This document shows positions 51,396-59,871 of a stretch of DNA of 64,000 nt, in pieces. This DNA comes from Zoogloea sp021286885. GTDB taxonomy: Bacteria > Pseudomonadota > Gammaproteobacteria > Burkholderiales > Rhodocyclaceae. The position numbers were made by a program, and so were the translations under genes. Within the stretch, counting starts at the first letter, position 1. Each line of letters opens with the position of its first letter. Under the pieces are notes generated by a model, which saw nothing but the letters and a program-made list of their open reading frames with translations, was not told the origin of the DNA and ran no database searches. Where the stretch lies: NCBI RefSeq assembly GCF_041915215.1, contig NZ_JAYSBV010000001.1; one strand, 5' to 3'.

Positions 51396-52373
51396 CTAGC
51401 GGGACGGGAGGTATTTACTCGGGTCCACCGGCTTGCCCTGCCGGCGGATCTCAAAGTGCAACTTCGGTTTATCGCTATCGGTATCACCCAGCTCGGCAAT
51501 TCTCTGGCCCTTGCTCACCGCCTGCCCTTCTTTGACCAGCAGGTTCTGATTGTGGGCATACGCGCTCAGATAGTTGCTGTCGTGCTTCACGATCACCAGT
51601 TTGCCATAGCCACGCAGCCCTGTGCCGGCATAAACCACCTTGCCGCCGGCTGCGGCAAACACCGGATCGCCCAGCTTGCCGCCCAGGTCGATGCCCTTGC
51701 TGGAGGTATCACTGAAGCTAGCAATAATCTTGCCCTGGGCCGGCCAGGCCCACTCAAGGTTTTCGTCACCCCCCTTGTTGTCTTCGGGACGCGGCTCGGG
51801 CTTGGGCGGCTTGACCTCAGATTTGGCTTCGGGCTTGGGATCAGGCTTGGCCACTTCCGGCTTGGGGTCGGCCACCGGCACGGCAGGCACTGGCTTCGCG
51901 GGGGCGGCCTCGGGCTTCTGGGCCTGGGCCCAGGCGGCCTCGCTGTAGGGCTGCTTGCCGCCCTTGGGCTCGCGCTTCACCCCATCGTTGGGCACCACGG
52001 TGGTGCTGGCAGGGCGGGCGGGCGCCACGGTTTCGGGCGGACGCACGCGCAGTTCCTGCCCAACCTCGATCAGGTTGGGATTTTCGAGGTTGTTCCAGGC
52101 GGCGATGTCCCGGTAATTCTGGCCGTGCTCCAGGCCAATCCGGATCAGGGTGTCACCGGGCTTGACGATGTAGTAACCGGGTCGAGCCACCACCGGTGCA
52201 GGCGTCACAGGCGGGTTTGCATCCACCTTGCCAGCCGTGGCCGCAGCCCCGGACGGGCTACGATCAGACACGGGTGCGGGGGCGTTGCCGACGCAGGCCG
52301 CCAGCAACAGCGGCAGCAGGGCAAGGGTGCAGGAGCGAACAGGAAACTGCATGGTCTTTTGGGGCATGGTCAT
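51396..52373 (-). CDS. nlpD: LysM/M23 lipoprotein NlpD
   Basis: 325 residues. The lipobox LLLAAC places the lipid on C27. A LysM domain of about 65-112 (YYIVKPGDTLIRIGLEHGQN) binds peptidoglycan. A Pro/Lys/Glu-rich linker leads to a degenerate M23 domain of about 205-325: the metal-site His of the first motif is absent (SSKGIDLGG) and only one His remains in KLHFEIR. This fits NlpD as an activator of the amidase AmiC, not a peptidase. The ATG overlaps the pcm stop (ATGA). Confidence 0.93.
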   Translation of the reverse strand: MTMPQKTMQFPVRSCTLALLPLLLAACVGNAPAPVSDRSPSGAAATAGKVDANPPVTPAPVVARPGYYIVKPGDTLIRIGLEHGQNYRDIAAWNNLENPNLIEVGQELRVRPPETVAPARPASTTVVPNDGVKREPKGGKQPYSEAAWAQAQKPEAAPAKPVPAVPVADPKPEVAKPDPKPEAKSEVKPPKPEPRPEDNKGGDENLEWAWPAQGKIIASFSDTSSKGIDLGGKLGDPVFAAAGGKVVYAGTGLRGYGKLVIVKHDSNYLSAYAHNQNLLVKEGQAVSKGQRIAELGDTDSDKPKLHFEIRRQGKPVDPSKYLPSR

Positions 52374-53029
52374 TCTGTGCCAGACAGCAAGGGTACAAAG
52401 CGTACCGGACTGAGGCGTGTTTCTCGGGGGCCACGGGGGGTGCGCTCAATCAGCACCAGGGTCTGCTCGGTGGTGCCCACCGGCAGAACCAGGCGCCCCC
52501 CTTCGGCCAGTTGCTCCACCAGCGCCGGAGGTACCCGGGGCGCAGCAGCGGCAACGATAATCGTGTCATAGGGCGCGGCCTCCTGGAGGCCCACGCTACC
52601 ATCGGCGTGTTTCAGCCGTACATTCAGCAAACGCAAATGGCGCAGGTTGATGCGGGCCCGGTCGATGAGGCCCCGCAGGCGCTCCACCGAGTACACTTCG
52701 GTGGCCACCTGGGCGAGCACCGCGGCCTGATAGCCGCAGCCGGTGCCCACTTCCAGGGTCTTGCCCAGATTTTCGCGCCCGGCACGCAGCAATTCGATCA
52801 TACGCGCCACCACATAGGGCTGGGAGATGGTCTGCTGCAGGCCCAGCGGCAGGGCGGTGTCTTCGTAAGCCCGGGAGGCCAGGGCCTCTTCCACAAACAA
52901 ATGGCGGGGCACGGCCATCAGGGCTGCCAGCACCTGCTCATCACGGATGCCCTGCTCCCGCAGGCGATCGACCATGCGGGAACGTACACGCAGGGTGGAT
53001 TGCAGGGCCAGACGCAGACTTTCACTCAT
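52370..53029 (-). CDS. pcm: Protein-L-isoaspartate O-methyltransferase
   Basis: 219 residues. Methylates isoaspartyl residues in aged proteins for repair. The motif VPRHLFVEEALASRAYEDTA, the SAM-binding GTGCGYQAAVLAQ and the substrate motif QTISQPYVVARM are conserved. Both ends overlap neighbours by ATGA (surE upstream, nlpD downstream), so this is one tight translational unit. Confidence 0.95.
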   Translation of the reverse strand: MSESLRLALQSTLRVRSRMVDRLREQGIRDEQVLAALMAVPRHLFVEEALASRAYEDTALPLGLQQTISQPYVVARMIELLRAGRENLGKTLEVGTGCGYQAAVLAQVATEVYSVERLRGLIDRARINLRHLRLLNVRLKHADGSVGLQEAAPYDTIIVAAAAPRVPPALVEQLAEGGRLVLPVGTTEQTLVLIERTPRGPRETRLSPVRFVPLLSGTE

Positions 53030-53769
53030 TTCGCGAGCCAGCCCTCGACGGAATCCAGCTGGCCCCGGTGGGTCAGATCGATCTGGAGGGGCGTGACCGA
53101 TACATAACCATTGGCCACCGCATGAAAATCGGTACCCTCGCCCGCATCCTGGGCCGAACCCGCCGGGCCGATCCAGTAAATGGGCTCATTGCGCGGGTTG
53201 AGCGCCTTGATGACCGGCTCCGCCTTGTGGCGCCGCCCGAGGCGGGTGATGCGGATGCCCTTGATCTGTTCGTAGGGCAAATCCGGCACATTCACGTTGA
53301 GCAGCGTGGGCTGGGTGAGGGGCTCCCGCTGGAAGCGCTCGACCAACTCACGGGCGATGCGGGCAGCGGTGGAAAAATCGGAGGCCGTCTTGGACACCAG
53401 CGAGAAGGCCATGGCGGGCACGCCCAGCAGGAAGCCTTCGGTGGCGGCGGCGACGGTGCCGGAATAAATGGTGTCGTCCCCCATGTTGGCCCCGTGGTTG
53501 ATGCCGGACACCACCATGTCGGGCAACGCGTCCAGCATGCCGGTCACGGCCAGATGGACGCAGTCGGTGGGGGTGCCGTTCACGTAATGGAAGCCGTTGG
53601 CGGCCTTACGTAGGGACAGGGGCCGATCCAGGGTCAGGGAGTTGCTGGCACCGCTGCGGTCCCGCTCGGGCGCCACCACCTCGATGCTTCCCAAGGGGCT
53701 CAGGGCGTTGGCGAGGGCCTGGAGGCCGGGGGCAAAATAACCGTCGTCGTTGCTCAGCAGAATACGCAT
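53026..53769 (-). CDS. surE: 5'/3'-nucleotidase SurE
   Basis: 247 residues. Metal-dependent nucleotidase that acts on NMPs and needed in stationary-phase survival. The N-terminal motif MRILLSNDDGYFAPGL supplies the metal-binding Asp pair, and VSGINHGANMGDDTIYSGTVA and VNVNVPDLP-type motifs follow. The head of the surE-pcm-nlpD-rpoS operon. Confidence 0.95.
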   Translation of the reverse strand: MRILLSNDDGYFAPGLQALANALSPLGSIEVVAPERDRSGASNSLTLDRPLSLRKAANGFHYVNGTPTDCVHLAVTGMLDALPDMVVSGINHGANMGDDTIYSGTVAAATEGFLLGVPAMAFSLVSKTASDFSTAARIARELVERFQREPLTQPTLLNVNVPDLPYEQIKGIRITRLGRRHKAEPVIKALNPRNEPIYWIGPAGSAQDAGEGTDFHAVANGYVSVTPLQIDLTHRGQLDSVEGWLAK

Positions 53770-54076
53770 GGAAAACCGGGTATGACTTTCAAGGCATGAA
53801 AGGGCCTTGCTGCACGCATCCCCATGGAATCAACGCGGGAATCAGTCACCGCAGGAATCGGGGAGCAGCAAAGCCCAAGGCAGAGGACTTCTGAATCGGG
53901 GGTGAGTTTATCAGACTCGGCTTGGCGCTCGCTAGGCGCATCGCCCCATCCGGCGCACCTTTGGACGGGGGCAGCCCCGCCCTGTGGAACCATGTATCAC
54001 AATCCTGGGTCTTGAAGGCCAAGCGTGTAAGTTTTGCGCCACGTCCGCGACCAAGCATACACCGCCCCATTTTTGA
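53770..54076. other. Intergenic region between surE and msrP
   Basis: About 300 bases between divergent surE and msrP. Weak open frames exist on both strands but lack a ribosome site and coding character. Both promoters should lie here; I could not fix them. Confidence 0.5.
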
Positions 54077-54120
54077 CCCTTAGTTGCCCCTTAGTTGCCC
54101 CTTAGTTGCCCCTTCGTCGC
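54077..54120. repeat. Tandem 11-base repeat upstream of msrP
   Basis: Four units of 11 bases: CCCTTAGTTGC three times, then the variant CCCTTCGTCGC. The array ends 14 bases before the msrP ATG, where the ribosome site should be, so its copy number could change translation. Confidence 0.9.
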
Positions 54121-54134
54121 CTTCGGAAACCATC

Positions 54135-55052
54135 ATGCTGATCCGCCGCCCCGCCGACATCCAGCCCTCGGAGATCACCCCCGCCGAGATTTACCACCAG
54201 CGCCGCAGCTTCATGGTCGGAGCCGGCAGCCTGGCCCTGGCCGGACTGCTGCCCCAGCAAGCCGAAGCCGCCCTGCCCGCCTACACCCGCAGCCCCTACA
54301 GCGCTTCGGACAACCCCACCAGCCAGCGGGCGGCGACCACGTATAACAACTTTTACGAACTCGGCACCGACAAGGCCGACCCGGCCCAAAACACTCACCG
54401 GCTCAAGCCCGCCCCCTGGACCCTGCGAGTGGAGGGGCTGGTGAATAAACCCCGCAGCTTTGCGCTGGAAGACCTGCTCCGCCTCACCCCGCTGGAAGAA
54501 CGCATCTACCGGATGCGCTGCGTGGAAGGCTGGTCCATGGTGATCCCCTGGGTGGGTTTTCCGCTGGCGAGCCTGCTTAAGCTGGTGGAGCCCCAGGGCA
54601 GCGCCCGCTATGTGGAATTTGTGTCCCACTACGACCGCAACACCATGACCCGGGGCGTGCTCGACTGGCCCTACACCGAGGGCCTGCGTCTGGACGAAGC
54701 GCAACACCCCCTCACCCTGCTGGCGGTGGGCATGTACGGCGATGTGCTGCCGGTCCAGAATGGCGCCCCAGTGCGCTTGGTGGTGCCTTGGAAGTACGGC
54801 TTCAAGGGCTCCAAATCCATCGTCACGATTCGTCTGGTCGAAAAACAGCCCCTCACCGCCTGGATGAAGGCCGGGCCCACCGAGTACGGCTTTTACTCCA
54901 ACGTGAATCCCGAGGTGGATCACCCCCGCTGGAGCCAGGCCACCGAGCGGCGCATCGGCGAATTCACCAAACGCCGCACCCAGATGTTCAACGGTTACGC
55001 CGACCAGGTGGCCGGGCTCTACACCGGCATGGACTTGCGCCGCTACTTCTGA
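54135..55052 (+). CDS. msrP: Protein-methionine-sulfoxide reductase catalytic subunit MsrP
   Basis: 305 residues. Periplasmic molybdenum enzyme that repairs oxidised methionine using electrons from MsrQ. A Tat signal (QRRSFMVGAGSLALAGLL) lies in the first 60 residues. The Mo-binding Cys is in RMRCVEGWSMVIPW. Its cofactor is Mo-molybdopterin. ATG 54135 lacks a strong ribosome site; the 11-base repeats lie before it. msrQ follows 30 bases downstream. Confidence 0.95.
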   Translation: MLIRRPADIQPSEITPAEIYHQRRSFMVGAGSLALAGLLPQQAEAALPAYTRSPYSASDNPTSQRAATTYNNFYELGTDKADPAQNTHRLKPAPWTLRVEGLVNKPRSFALEDLLRLTPLEERIYRMRCVEGWSMVIPWVGFPLASLLKLVEPQGSARYVEFVSHYDRNTMTRGVLDWPYTEGLRLDEAQHPLTLLAVGMYGDVLPVQNGAPVRLVVPWKYGFKGSKSIVTIRLVEKQPLTAWMKAGPTEYGFYSNVNPEVDHPRWSQATERRIGEFTKRRTQMFNGYADQVAGLYTGMDLRRYF

Positions 55053-55082
55053 CTTCTGAACACCCGTCACAAGGAAATCTGC

Positions 55083-55766
55083 ATGCTTTCGCTTCGCACA
55101 ACGCCCAGCACCGCTCAGCTGACGGGCATCAAGCTCCTGCTGTTCGCCCTCTGCCTGATACCGGCCCTGCTGCTGGGCCAGGGTTTGCTGAACGACACCC
55201 TGGGCGCCAATCCCATCGAGGCGATTACCCGCAGCAGCGGTGAGTGGACGCTGCGCTTCCTGCTCATCACCCTGCTGGTGAGCCCTTTACGCAAATACAC
55301 GGGGATGCACTGGCTGCTGCGCCTGCGCCGGATGCTGGGCCTCTACGCCTTTGCCTACGGCGTCGCCCATCTGCTGTGCTATGTGTGGCTGGATCAGTTT
55401 TTTGACTGGGCCGAGATTGCCCGGGATATCTGGAAACGCCCCTTCATCACCGTGGGCGTGGTGGCCCTCGCCCTGATGCTGCCCCTGGCCCTCACCTCCA
55501 GCAACGCGGCGATCCGCCGCCTGGGCGGACGGCGCTGGCAGGCCCTGCACCGGAGCATCTACACCATCGCCCTGCTGGGCTGCGTGCATTACTGGTGGCT
55601 GGTGAAAAAGGACGTGAGCGGCCCGCTGCTGTACACCGCCCTGACCCTGATCCTGCTCGGGCTGCGGGCCTGGTGGCGGGAGCAGGAGCGCCGGCGCCAG
55701 GTGCAGGGGGCCTATCTCAAGCCCCCACCCCTCAGCGGAAAAGTGATTCGGATCTTTTCCCGCTGA
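55083..55766 (+). CDS. msrQ: Heme-binding membrane subunit MsrQ
   Basis: 227 residues with six membrane helices of the ferric-reductase-like fold. Passes electrons from the quinone pool or cytosolic flavins to periplasmic MsrP. Heme-ligand His residues are seen in YGVAHLLCYV, WQALHRSIYTI and LGCVHYWWLV. AAGGAAA precedes ATG. The msrPQ operon is complete. Confidence 0.94.
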   Translation: MLSLRTTPSTAQLTGIKLLLFALCLIPALLLGQGLLNDTLGANPIEAITRSSGEWTLRFLLITLLVSPLRKYTGMHWLLRLRRMLGLYAFAYGVAHLLCYVWLDQFFDWAEIARDIWKRPFITVGVVALALMLPLALTSSNAAIRRLGGRRWQALHRSIYTIALLGCVHYWWLVKKDVSGPLLYTALTLILLGLRAWWREQERRRQVQGAYLKPPPLSGKVIRIFSR

Positions 55767-55817
55767 AGGCTGGGCCCGGGCCGCTACATGAGCCCGGGCG
55801 CAGGCTCAAACCGCGAC

Positions 55818-56420
55818 TCAAACCGCTTTGGGGCGGATGGCCGACTTGGGGCGGAAGGCCTTGACCACCGTATCGGTGGTTTCCACGTAGGGGCCACCGA
55901 TGAGATCCAGGCAGTAAGGAACAGCGGCAAAGATGCCGGGCACCTTCTGCTGGCCCTCGGCATCCTTGAGGCCTTCGAGGGTTTCGGCGATGGCCTTGGG
56001 CTGGCCCGGCAGGTTGAGGATCAGGGTGCGCCCCCGGATCACCCCCACCTGACGCGACAGGATCGCGGTGGGCACAAAGGCCAGGCTGATCTGGCGCATC
56101 TGCTCCCCAAAGCCGGGCATCACCTTATGGGCCACCGCCAGGGTGGCTTCCGGCGTCACGTCCCGGGGCGCCGGGCCGGTGCCGCCGGTGGTGAGCACCA
56201 GATGGCAGCCCACCCGATCGCACAGCTCGATCAGGGTGGCCTCGATGGTGGGCTGGTCGTCCGGAATCAGCCGGGTTTCCATACGCCAGGGGCTGGCCAG
56301 GGCCTTGCCAAACCAGTCTTGCAGGGCCGGGATGCCCTTGTCTTCATAGACGCCCGTGGATGCCCGGTCGCTGATCGACACCAGGCCGATCAGGAGTTCG
56401 TCGGGGTGCGGGGCGCTCAT
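55818..56420 (-). CDS. mog: Molybdopterin adenylyltransferase Mog
   Basis: 200 residues. Adenylylates molybdopterin before MoeA inserts molybdate. MoeA/Mog-type signature TTGGTGPAPRDVTPEAT near residues 77-93, and ISDRASTGVYEDKGIP near the start. The ATG overlaps the darP stop (ATGA). It is close to msrP, a Mo enzyme, though on the opposite strand, and distant from moaA/mobA/moeA at 6.7-9.8 kb. Confidence 0.93.
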   Translation of the reverse strand: MSAPHPDELLIGLVSISDRASTGVYEDKGIPALQDWFGKALASPWRMETRLIPDDQPTIEATLIELCDRVGCHLVLTTGGTGPAPRDVTPEATLAVAHKVMPGFGEQMRQISLAFVPTAILSRQVGVIRGRTLILNLPGQPKAIAETLEGLKDAEGQQKVPGIFAAVPYCLDLIGGPYVETTDTVVKAFRPKSAIRPKAV

Positions 56421-56995
56421 GCGTCGTCGTCCTCGAAGGCTTCGTCGTCTGCATCATCGTGCGCGCCGGCGGCTGCCTTGCGGCTTGCGGCATCCAGCTC
56501 GCGCAGGATGCGGAAAATTTCGCGGAAAGCCTTGGGCGGCTTGTTGGCTTCCTTTTCCTTGAGCGCATTGCGGCGCAGGGTGCGCAGCTGCTGCAGATCC
56601 ATGCCCGGATGCTCGGCGGCCAGCTCGTGCAGCACCTTCTCGTCTTCGAGCAGGCGCACCCGCAGGGTTTCGAGCCGGTGCAGACGGGCGTTTTCGGTGG
56701 CAGAGACACCCTTGAACACGTCCAGGGCGGCGCGGATGGGTTCCGGATCCACGTTGCGCATCAGCTTGCCGATGTACTGGAGCTGGCGACGCTTGGCTTC
56801 GTGGGCGGTGAAGCGCTGGTAATCCTTGATGGCGTCTTTCAGCCCCTCTTCCAGGGGGACTTTGTTGAGCTGGTCTTTGCCCAGCTGCACAAGCTCCTGG
56901 CCCAGGTCCTGCAAGGCATGACTGGCACGCTTGAGGCTGGATTTGCTGGGGCCGAGATCTTCTTCTTGGTTGTGGTGTTTGTGATGATGAGCCAT
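56417..56995 (-). CDS. darP: Ribosome-associated protein DarP (YjgA)
   Basis: 192 residues. Binds late 50S subunits and helps ribosome maturation (YjgA family). Highly charged and helical with SKSSLKRASHALQDLGQELV near the start and REIFRILRELDAAS near the end, and an acidic tail (DDADDEAFEDDDA). A His-rich start MAHHHKHHN is present. pmbA is divergent, the usual yjgA-pmbA arrangement in proteobacteria. Confidence 0.9.
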   Translation of the reverse strand: MAHHHKHHNQEEDLGPSKSSLKRASHALQDLGQELVQLGKDQLNKVPLEEGLKDAIKDYQRFTAHEAKRRQLQYIGKLMRNVDPEPIRAALDVFKGVSATENARLHRLETLRVRLLEDEKVLHELAAEHPGMDLQQLRTLRRNALKEKEANKPPKAFREIFRILRELDAASRKAAAGAHDDADDEAFEDDDA

Positions 56996-57063
56996 TGGGC
57001 GGGGTAACACTTGGGGGAAACGGTTAAGATTATACCTTTAGCCCAGCCCCAACCCGGAAAGCC

Positions 57064-58404
57064 ATGGCCGACAACCGTTTCAGCTTCAGTCAGGACACCC
57101 TCAGGAACATCGCCGAAGACGTTCTCAAGCATGCCCGCAAGAAGGGCGCCTCCGCCTGCGAGGTGGATGTCTCAGAAGGCTTTGGCCAATCAGTGAGCGT
57201 CCGCCGCGATGAGGTGGACACCATCGAATACAACCGCGACAAGGGCATCGGCGTCAGCATCTATGACGGCCAGAAGCGCGGATATGCCAGCACCTCCGAC
57301 TTCTCCAAAGAGGCCCTCAAGGCCACCGTGGAAGCCGCCATCTCCATCGCCCGCTTCACCGCCCCCGATCCGGCCGCCGGCCTGCCCGAGCGGGAACAGC
57401 TCGCCACCGAGTTCCCCGATTTCGATCTCTACCACCCCTGGCAGATTCCGGTCGAAGCGGCCATCGAGATTGCGCGCAAGGCCGAACAGGCCGCCTTCGA
57501 CCTGAGCCCCCGCATCAGCAACTCCGACGGGGCCAGCGTTTCGATGCAGGAATCCCACTTTGTGTCGGCCAACAGCCTGGGCTTCATGGCCGGCTACGCC
57601 AGCTCGCGCCATTACATCTCCTGCTCGGTGATCGCCGGCGAAGGGGACGACATGCAGCGGGACGACTGGTACAGCACCAAGCGCGACCCGGCCGAACTGG
57701 CCGACCCCGCCGAAATCGGCCACTACGCGGCCCGCCGCGCCCTGGCCCGGCTGGGCGCCCGTCAGATCCCCACCTGCGAAGTGCCGGTGCTGTTTGAGGC
57801 CCCCCTTGCCGCCAGCCTGATCGGCAGCTTTGTGCATTCGGTAAGTGGCGGCGCCCTGTACCGCAAATCCTCCTTCCTGCTGGACAGTCTGGGCAAGCAG
57901 GTGTTTGCCCCCCACATCCAGATCTCCGAACGCCCCTTCCTGCCCAAGGGTTTTGCCAGCGGCGCGTTTGACGACGACGGCGTGGCCACCCGCGACCGGG
58001 AAGTGATCATCGACGGGGTGCTGCAGGGCTACTTCCTGTCCACTTACTCGGCCCGCAAGCTGGGCATGCAGACCACCGGCAACGCCGGCGGCAGCCACAA
58101 CCTGCTGGTCAAGCCCGGCGAGCACAACCTGGAAGGCCTGCTGCGCCAGATGGACCGGGGCCTGCTCGTCACCGAGTTGCTGGGCCACGGGGTGAACTAC
58201 GTGACCGGCGATTACTCCCGGGGTGCGGCGGGTTTCTGGGTCGAAAACGGCCAGATCCAGTACCCGGTGCATGAGATCACCATCGCCGGCAACCTGCGCG
58301 ACATGTTCATGGGCATTCGCGAGATTGGCAACGACGTGCTGGTACGGGGCTCCAAGCAATGCGGCTCCATCCTGCTCGACAAGATGACGGTGGCCGGCGC
58401 CTGA
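57064..58404 (+). CDS. pmbA: Metalloprotease PmbA (TldE)
   Basis: 446 residues, normal length. Subunit of the TldD/TldE heterodimer, which processes modified peptides such as microcins and degrades unfolded peptides. The family motifs SVRRDEVDTIEYNRDKGIGV near the N-terminus and GNAGGSHNLLV near 340 are present. TldE lacks the zinc-binding HExxxH of TldD, as seen here. TldD is not in this window. Confidence 0.94.
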   Translation: MADNRFSFSQDTLRNIAEDVLKHARKKGASACEVDVSEGFGQSVSVRRDEVDTIEYNRDKGIGVSIYDGQKRGYASTSDFSKEALKATVEAAISIARFTAPDPAAGLPEREQLATEFPDFDLYHPWQIPVEAAIEIARKAEQAAFDLSPRISNSDGASVSMQESHFVSANSLGFMAGYASSRHYISCSVIAGEGDDMQRDDWYSTKRDPAELADPAEIGHYAARRALARLGARQIPTCEVPVLFEAPLAASLIGSFVHSVSGGALYRKSSFLLDSLGKQVFAPHIQISERPFLPKGFASGAFDDDGVATRDREVIIDGVLQGYFLSTYSARKLGMQTTGNAGGSHNLLVKPGEHNLEGLLRQMDRGLLVTELLGHGVNYVTGDYSRGAAGFWVENGQIQYPVHEITIAGNLRDMFMGIREIGNDVLVRGSKQCGSILLDKMTVAGA

Positions 58405-58532
58405 GCCAGCCCCTTCAACCGCCCCCGCCTGCTGGGGCATGATCCGGGAAGGGCAGCAGGTTGCTTCTAGGAGAGCGCTTACAGAGCCCCCTTCCCGGCA
58501 ACGCTAGAAAACATTCCAGAAAGAGAACAAGA

Positions 58533-59642
58533 ATGGAAAGACGTGCTTTCCTGAAGCAGGCCGGTACCGGCCTGGCGACGGGCGCGGCCGCTGTGGCGGC
58601 CCCCGCCCTGGCTGCTGAGCTGCCCACCATCAAGTGGCGCCTGGCCTCCAGCTTCCCGAAAACCCTGGATGCGATTTTCGGGGCCACCGAAACCGTGGCC
58701 AAGCGGGTCGCCCAGGCCACCGGCGGCAAGTTCCAGATCCAGGTGTTCGCAGCGGGCGAAATCGTCCCCAGCCCGGGCGTGCTGGATGCGGTCAAGGATG
58801 GCACCGTCGAGATGGGCCATACCGCGTCTTACTACTTCATCGGCAAAGACCCGGCCTTCGCCTTCGATACGGGCGTGCCCTTTGGCCTCAACAGCCGCCA
58901 GCAAAGCGCCTGGATGCGCGAAGGCGGCGGCGCCGCGCTGATGGCCGAGCTGTTCAAGAGCTACAACATCCACGCCATTCCGTGTGGCAACACCGGCGCC
59001 CAGATGGGCGGCTGGTTCCGCAAGGAAATCAAGACCGTGGATGACCTGAAGGGCCTCAAGTTCCGCGTCGGCGGCCTCGCCGGCCAGGTGCTGGCCAAGC
59101 TGGGCGTGGTGCCCCAGCAGATCCCCGCCGGAGACATCTACCCCTCCCTCGAAAAGGGCACCATCGACGCCGCCGAATGGGTCGGCCCCTATGATGACCT
59201 GAAGCTGGGCTTTGCCCGGGTGGCCAAGTACTACTACTACCCGGGGTGGTGGGAAGGCGGCCCCATGCTGTCCATCTACATCAACCAGAAGCAGTGGGCC
59301 TCCCTGCCGCCGGAATACCAGGCCATTCTGGAAGACGCCATTCTGGCCGCCCACGGCGACATGCAGGCCAAGTACGACGCCAAGAGCCCGGCCGCCCTCA
59401 AGCAGCTGATCGGCTCCGGCACCCAGCTGCGCCCCTTCTCCAACGAGATCATGGCCGCCGCCTACAAGGCCGCCCACGAGCTGTACGACGAGCTCTCCGA
59501 AAAGAGCCCCCAGTTCAAGAAGATCTACGAATCCTGGCGCAAATTCCGGGACGACCAGCTCCAGTGGTTTGCCGTGGCCGAAAACCGCTACGACAACTTC
59601 ATGCAGGCCGCCCGCGCCGCCAGCAACAAGGCACGCAAGTAA
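58533..59642 (+). CDS. dctP: TRAP transporter substrate-binding protein DctP (copy 1)
   Basis: 369 residues. Periplasmic receptor of a TRAP-type secondary transporter, typically for organic acids. A Tat-type signal ERRAFLKQAGTGLATG is followed by AAPALAAELP. The core matches DctP: GGKFQIQVFAAGEIVPSPGV near residues 65-85, the conserved Arg in FRVGGLAGQVL, and EWVGPYDDLKLGF. Start 58533 gives the Arg-Arg signal; an upstream in-frame start adds no family residues. No DctQ or DctM gene is adjacent. Confidence 0.92.
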   Translation: MERRAFLKQAGTGLATGAAAVAAPALAAELPTIKWRLASSFPKTLDAIFGATETVAKRVAQATGGKFQIQVFAAGEIVPSPGVLDAVKDGTVEMGHTASYYFIGKDPAFAFDTGVPFGLNSRQQSAWMREGGGAALMAELFKSYNIHAIPCGNTGAQMGGWFRKEIKTVDDLKGLKFRVGGLAGQVLAKLGVVPQQIPAGDIYPSLEKGTIDAAEWVGPYDDLKLGFARVAKYYYYPGWWEGGPMLSIYINQKQWASLPPEYQAILEDAILAAHGDMQAKYDAKSPAALKQLIGSGTQLRPFSNEIMAAAYKAAHELYDELSEKSPQFKKIYESWRKFRDDQLQWFAVAENRYDNFMQAARAASNKARK

Positions 59643-59686
59643 GTCGGATTCCCGCCGGGGCCACACCAGCCCGGCTCAGGTTTCCA

Positions 59687-59714
59687 AAGCCCCCGGCACC
59701 CCCGGGGGCTTTTT
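59687..59714 (+). terminator. Terminator after dctP copy 1
   Basis: GCCCCCGG-CACC-CCGGGGGC followed by five T; separates the two paralogues into independent units. Confidence 0.9.
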
Positions 59715-59777
59715 GCATCTGCAGCCAGTAGCCACAAATTCGCCACAAACGCGCCGCGCCTCCCATACAAACCGCAA

Positions 59778-59800
59778 ATAAACCCATATCTAGGGTTTAT
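59778..59800. promoter_or_regulatory. Inverted repeat upstream of dctP copy 2
   Basis: ATAAACCC and GGGTTTAT, perfect 8-base arms around ATATCTA, 72 bases before the GTG start. A likely operator, with no known regulator. Confidence 0.4.
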
Positions 59801-59871
59801 CCTTACTTCCGCGCCCGAGGGTGTGATGAATAATGCTTGTACAAAAATCATCCACCCGTAGAGGAGACACC

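Noticed and set aside
53846..54070. 74-codon minus-strand frame between surE and msrP
   Set aside because: No ribosome site and no coding character.
58441..58470. Sigma-54 promoter before dctP copy 1
   Set aside because: GGGCAGCAGGTTGCTT resembles the -24/-12 pattern but the GG to GC spacing fits only by using a poor alignment.
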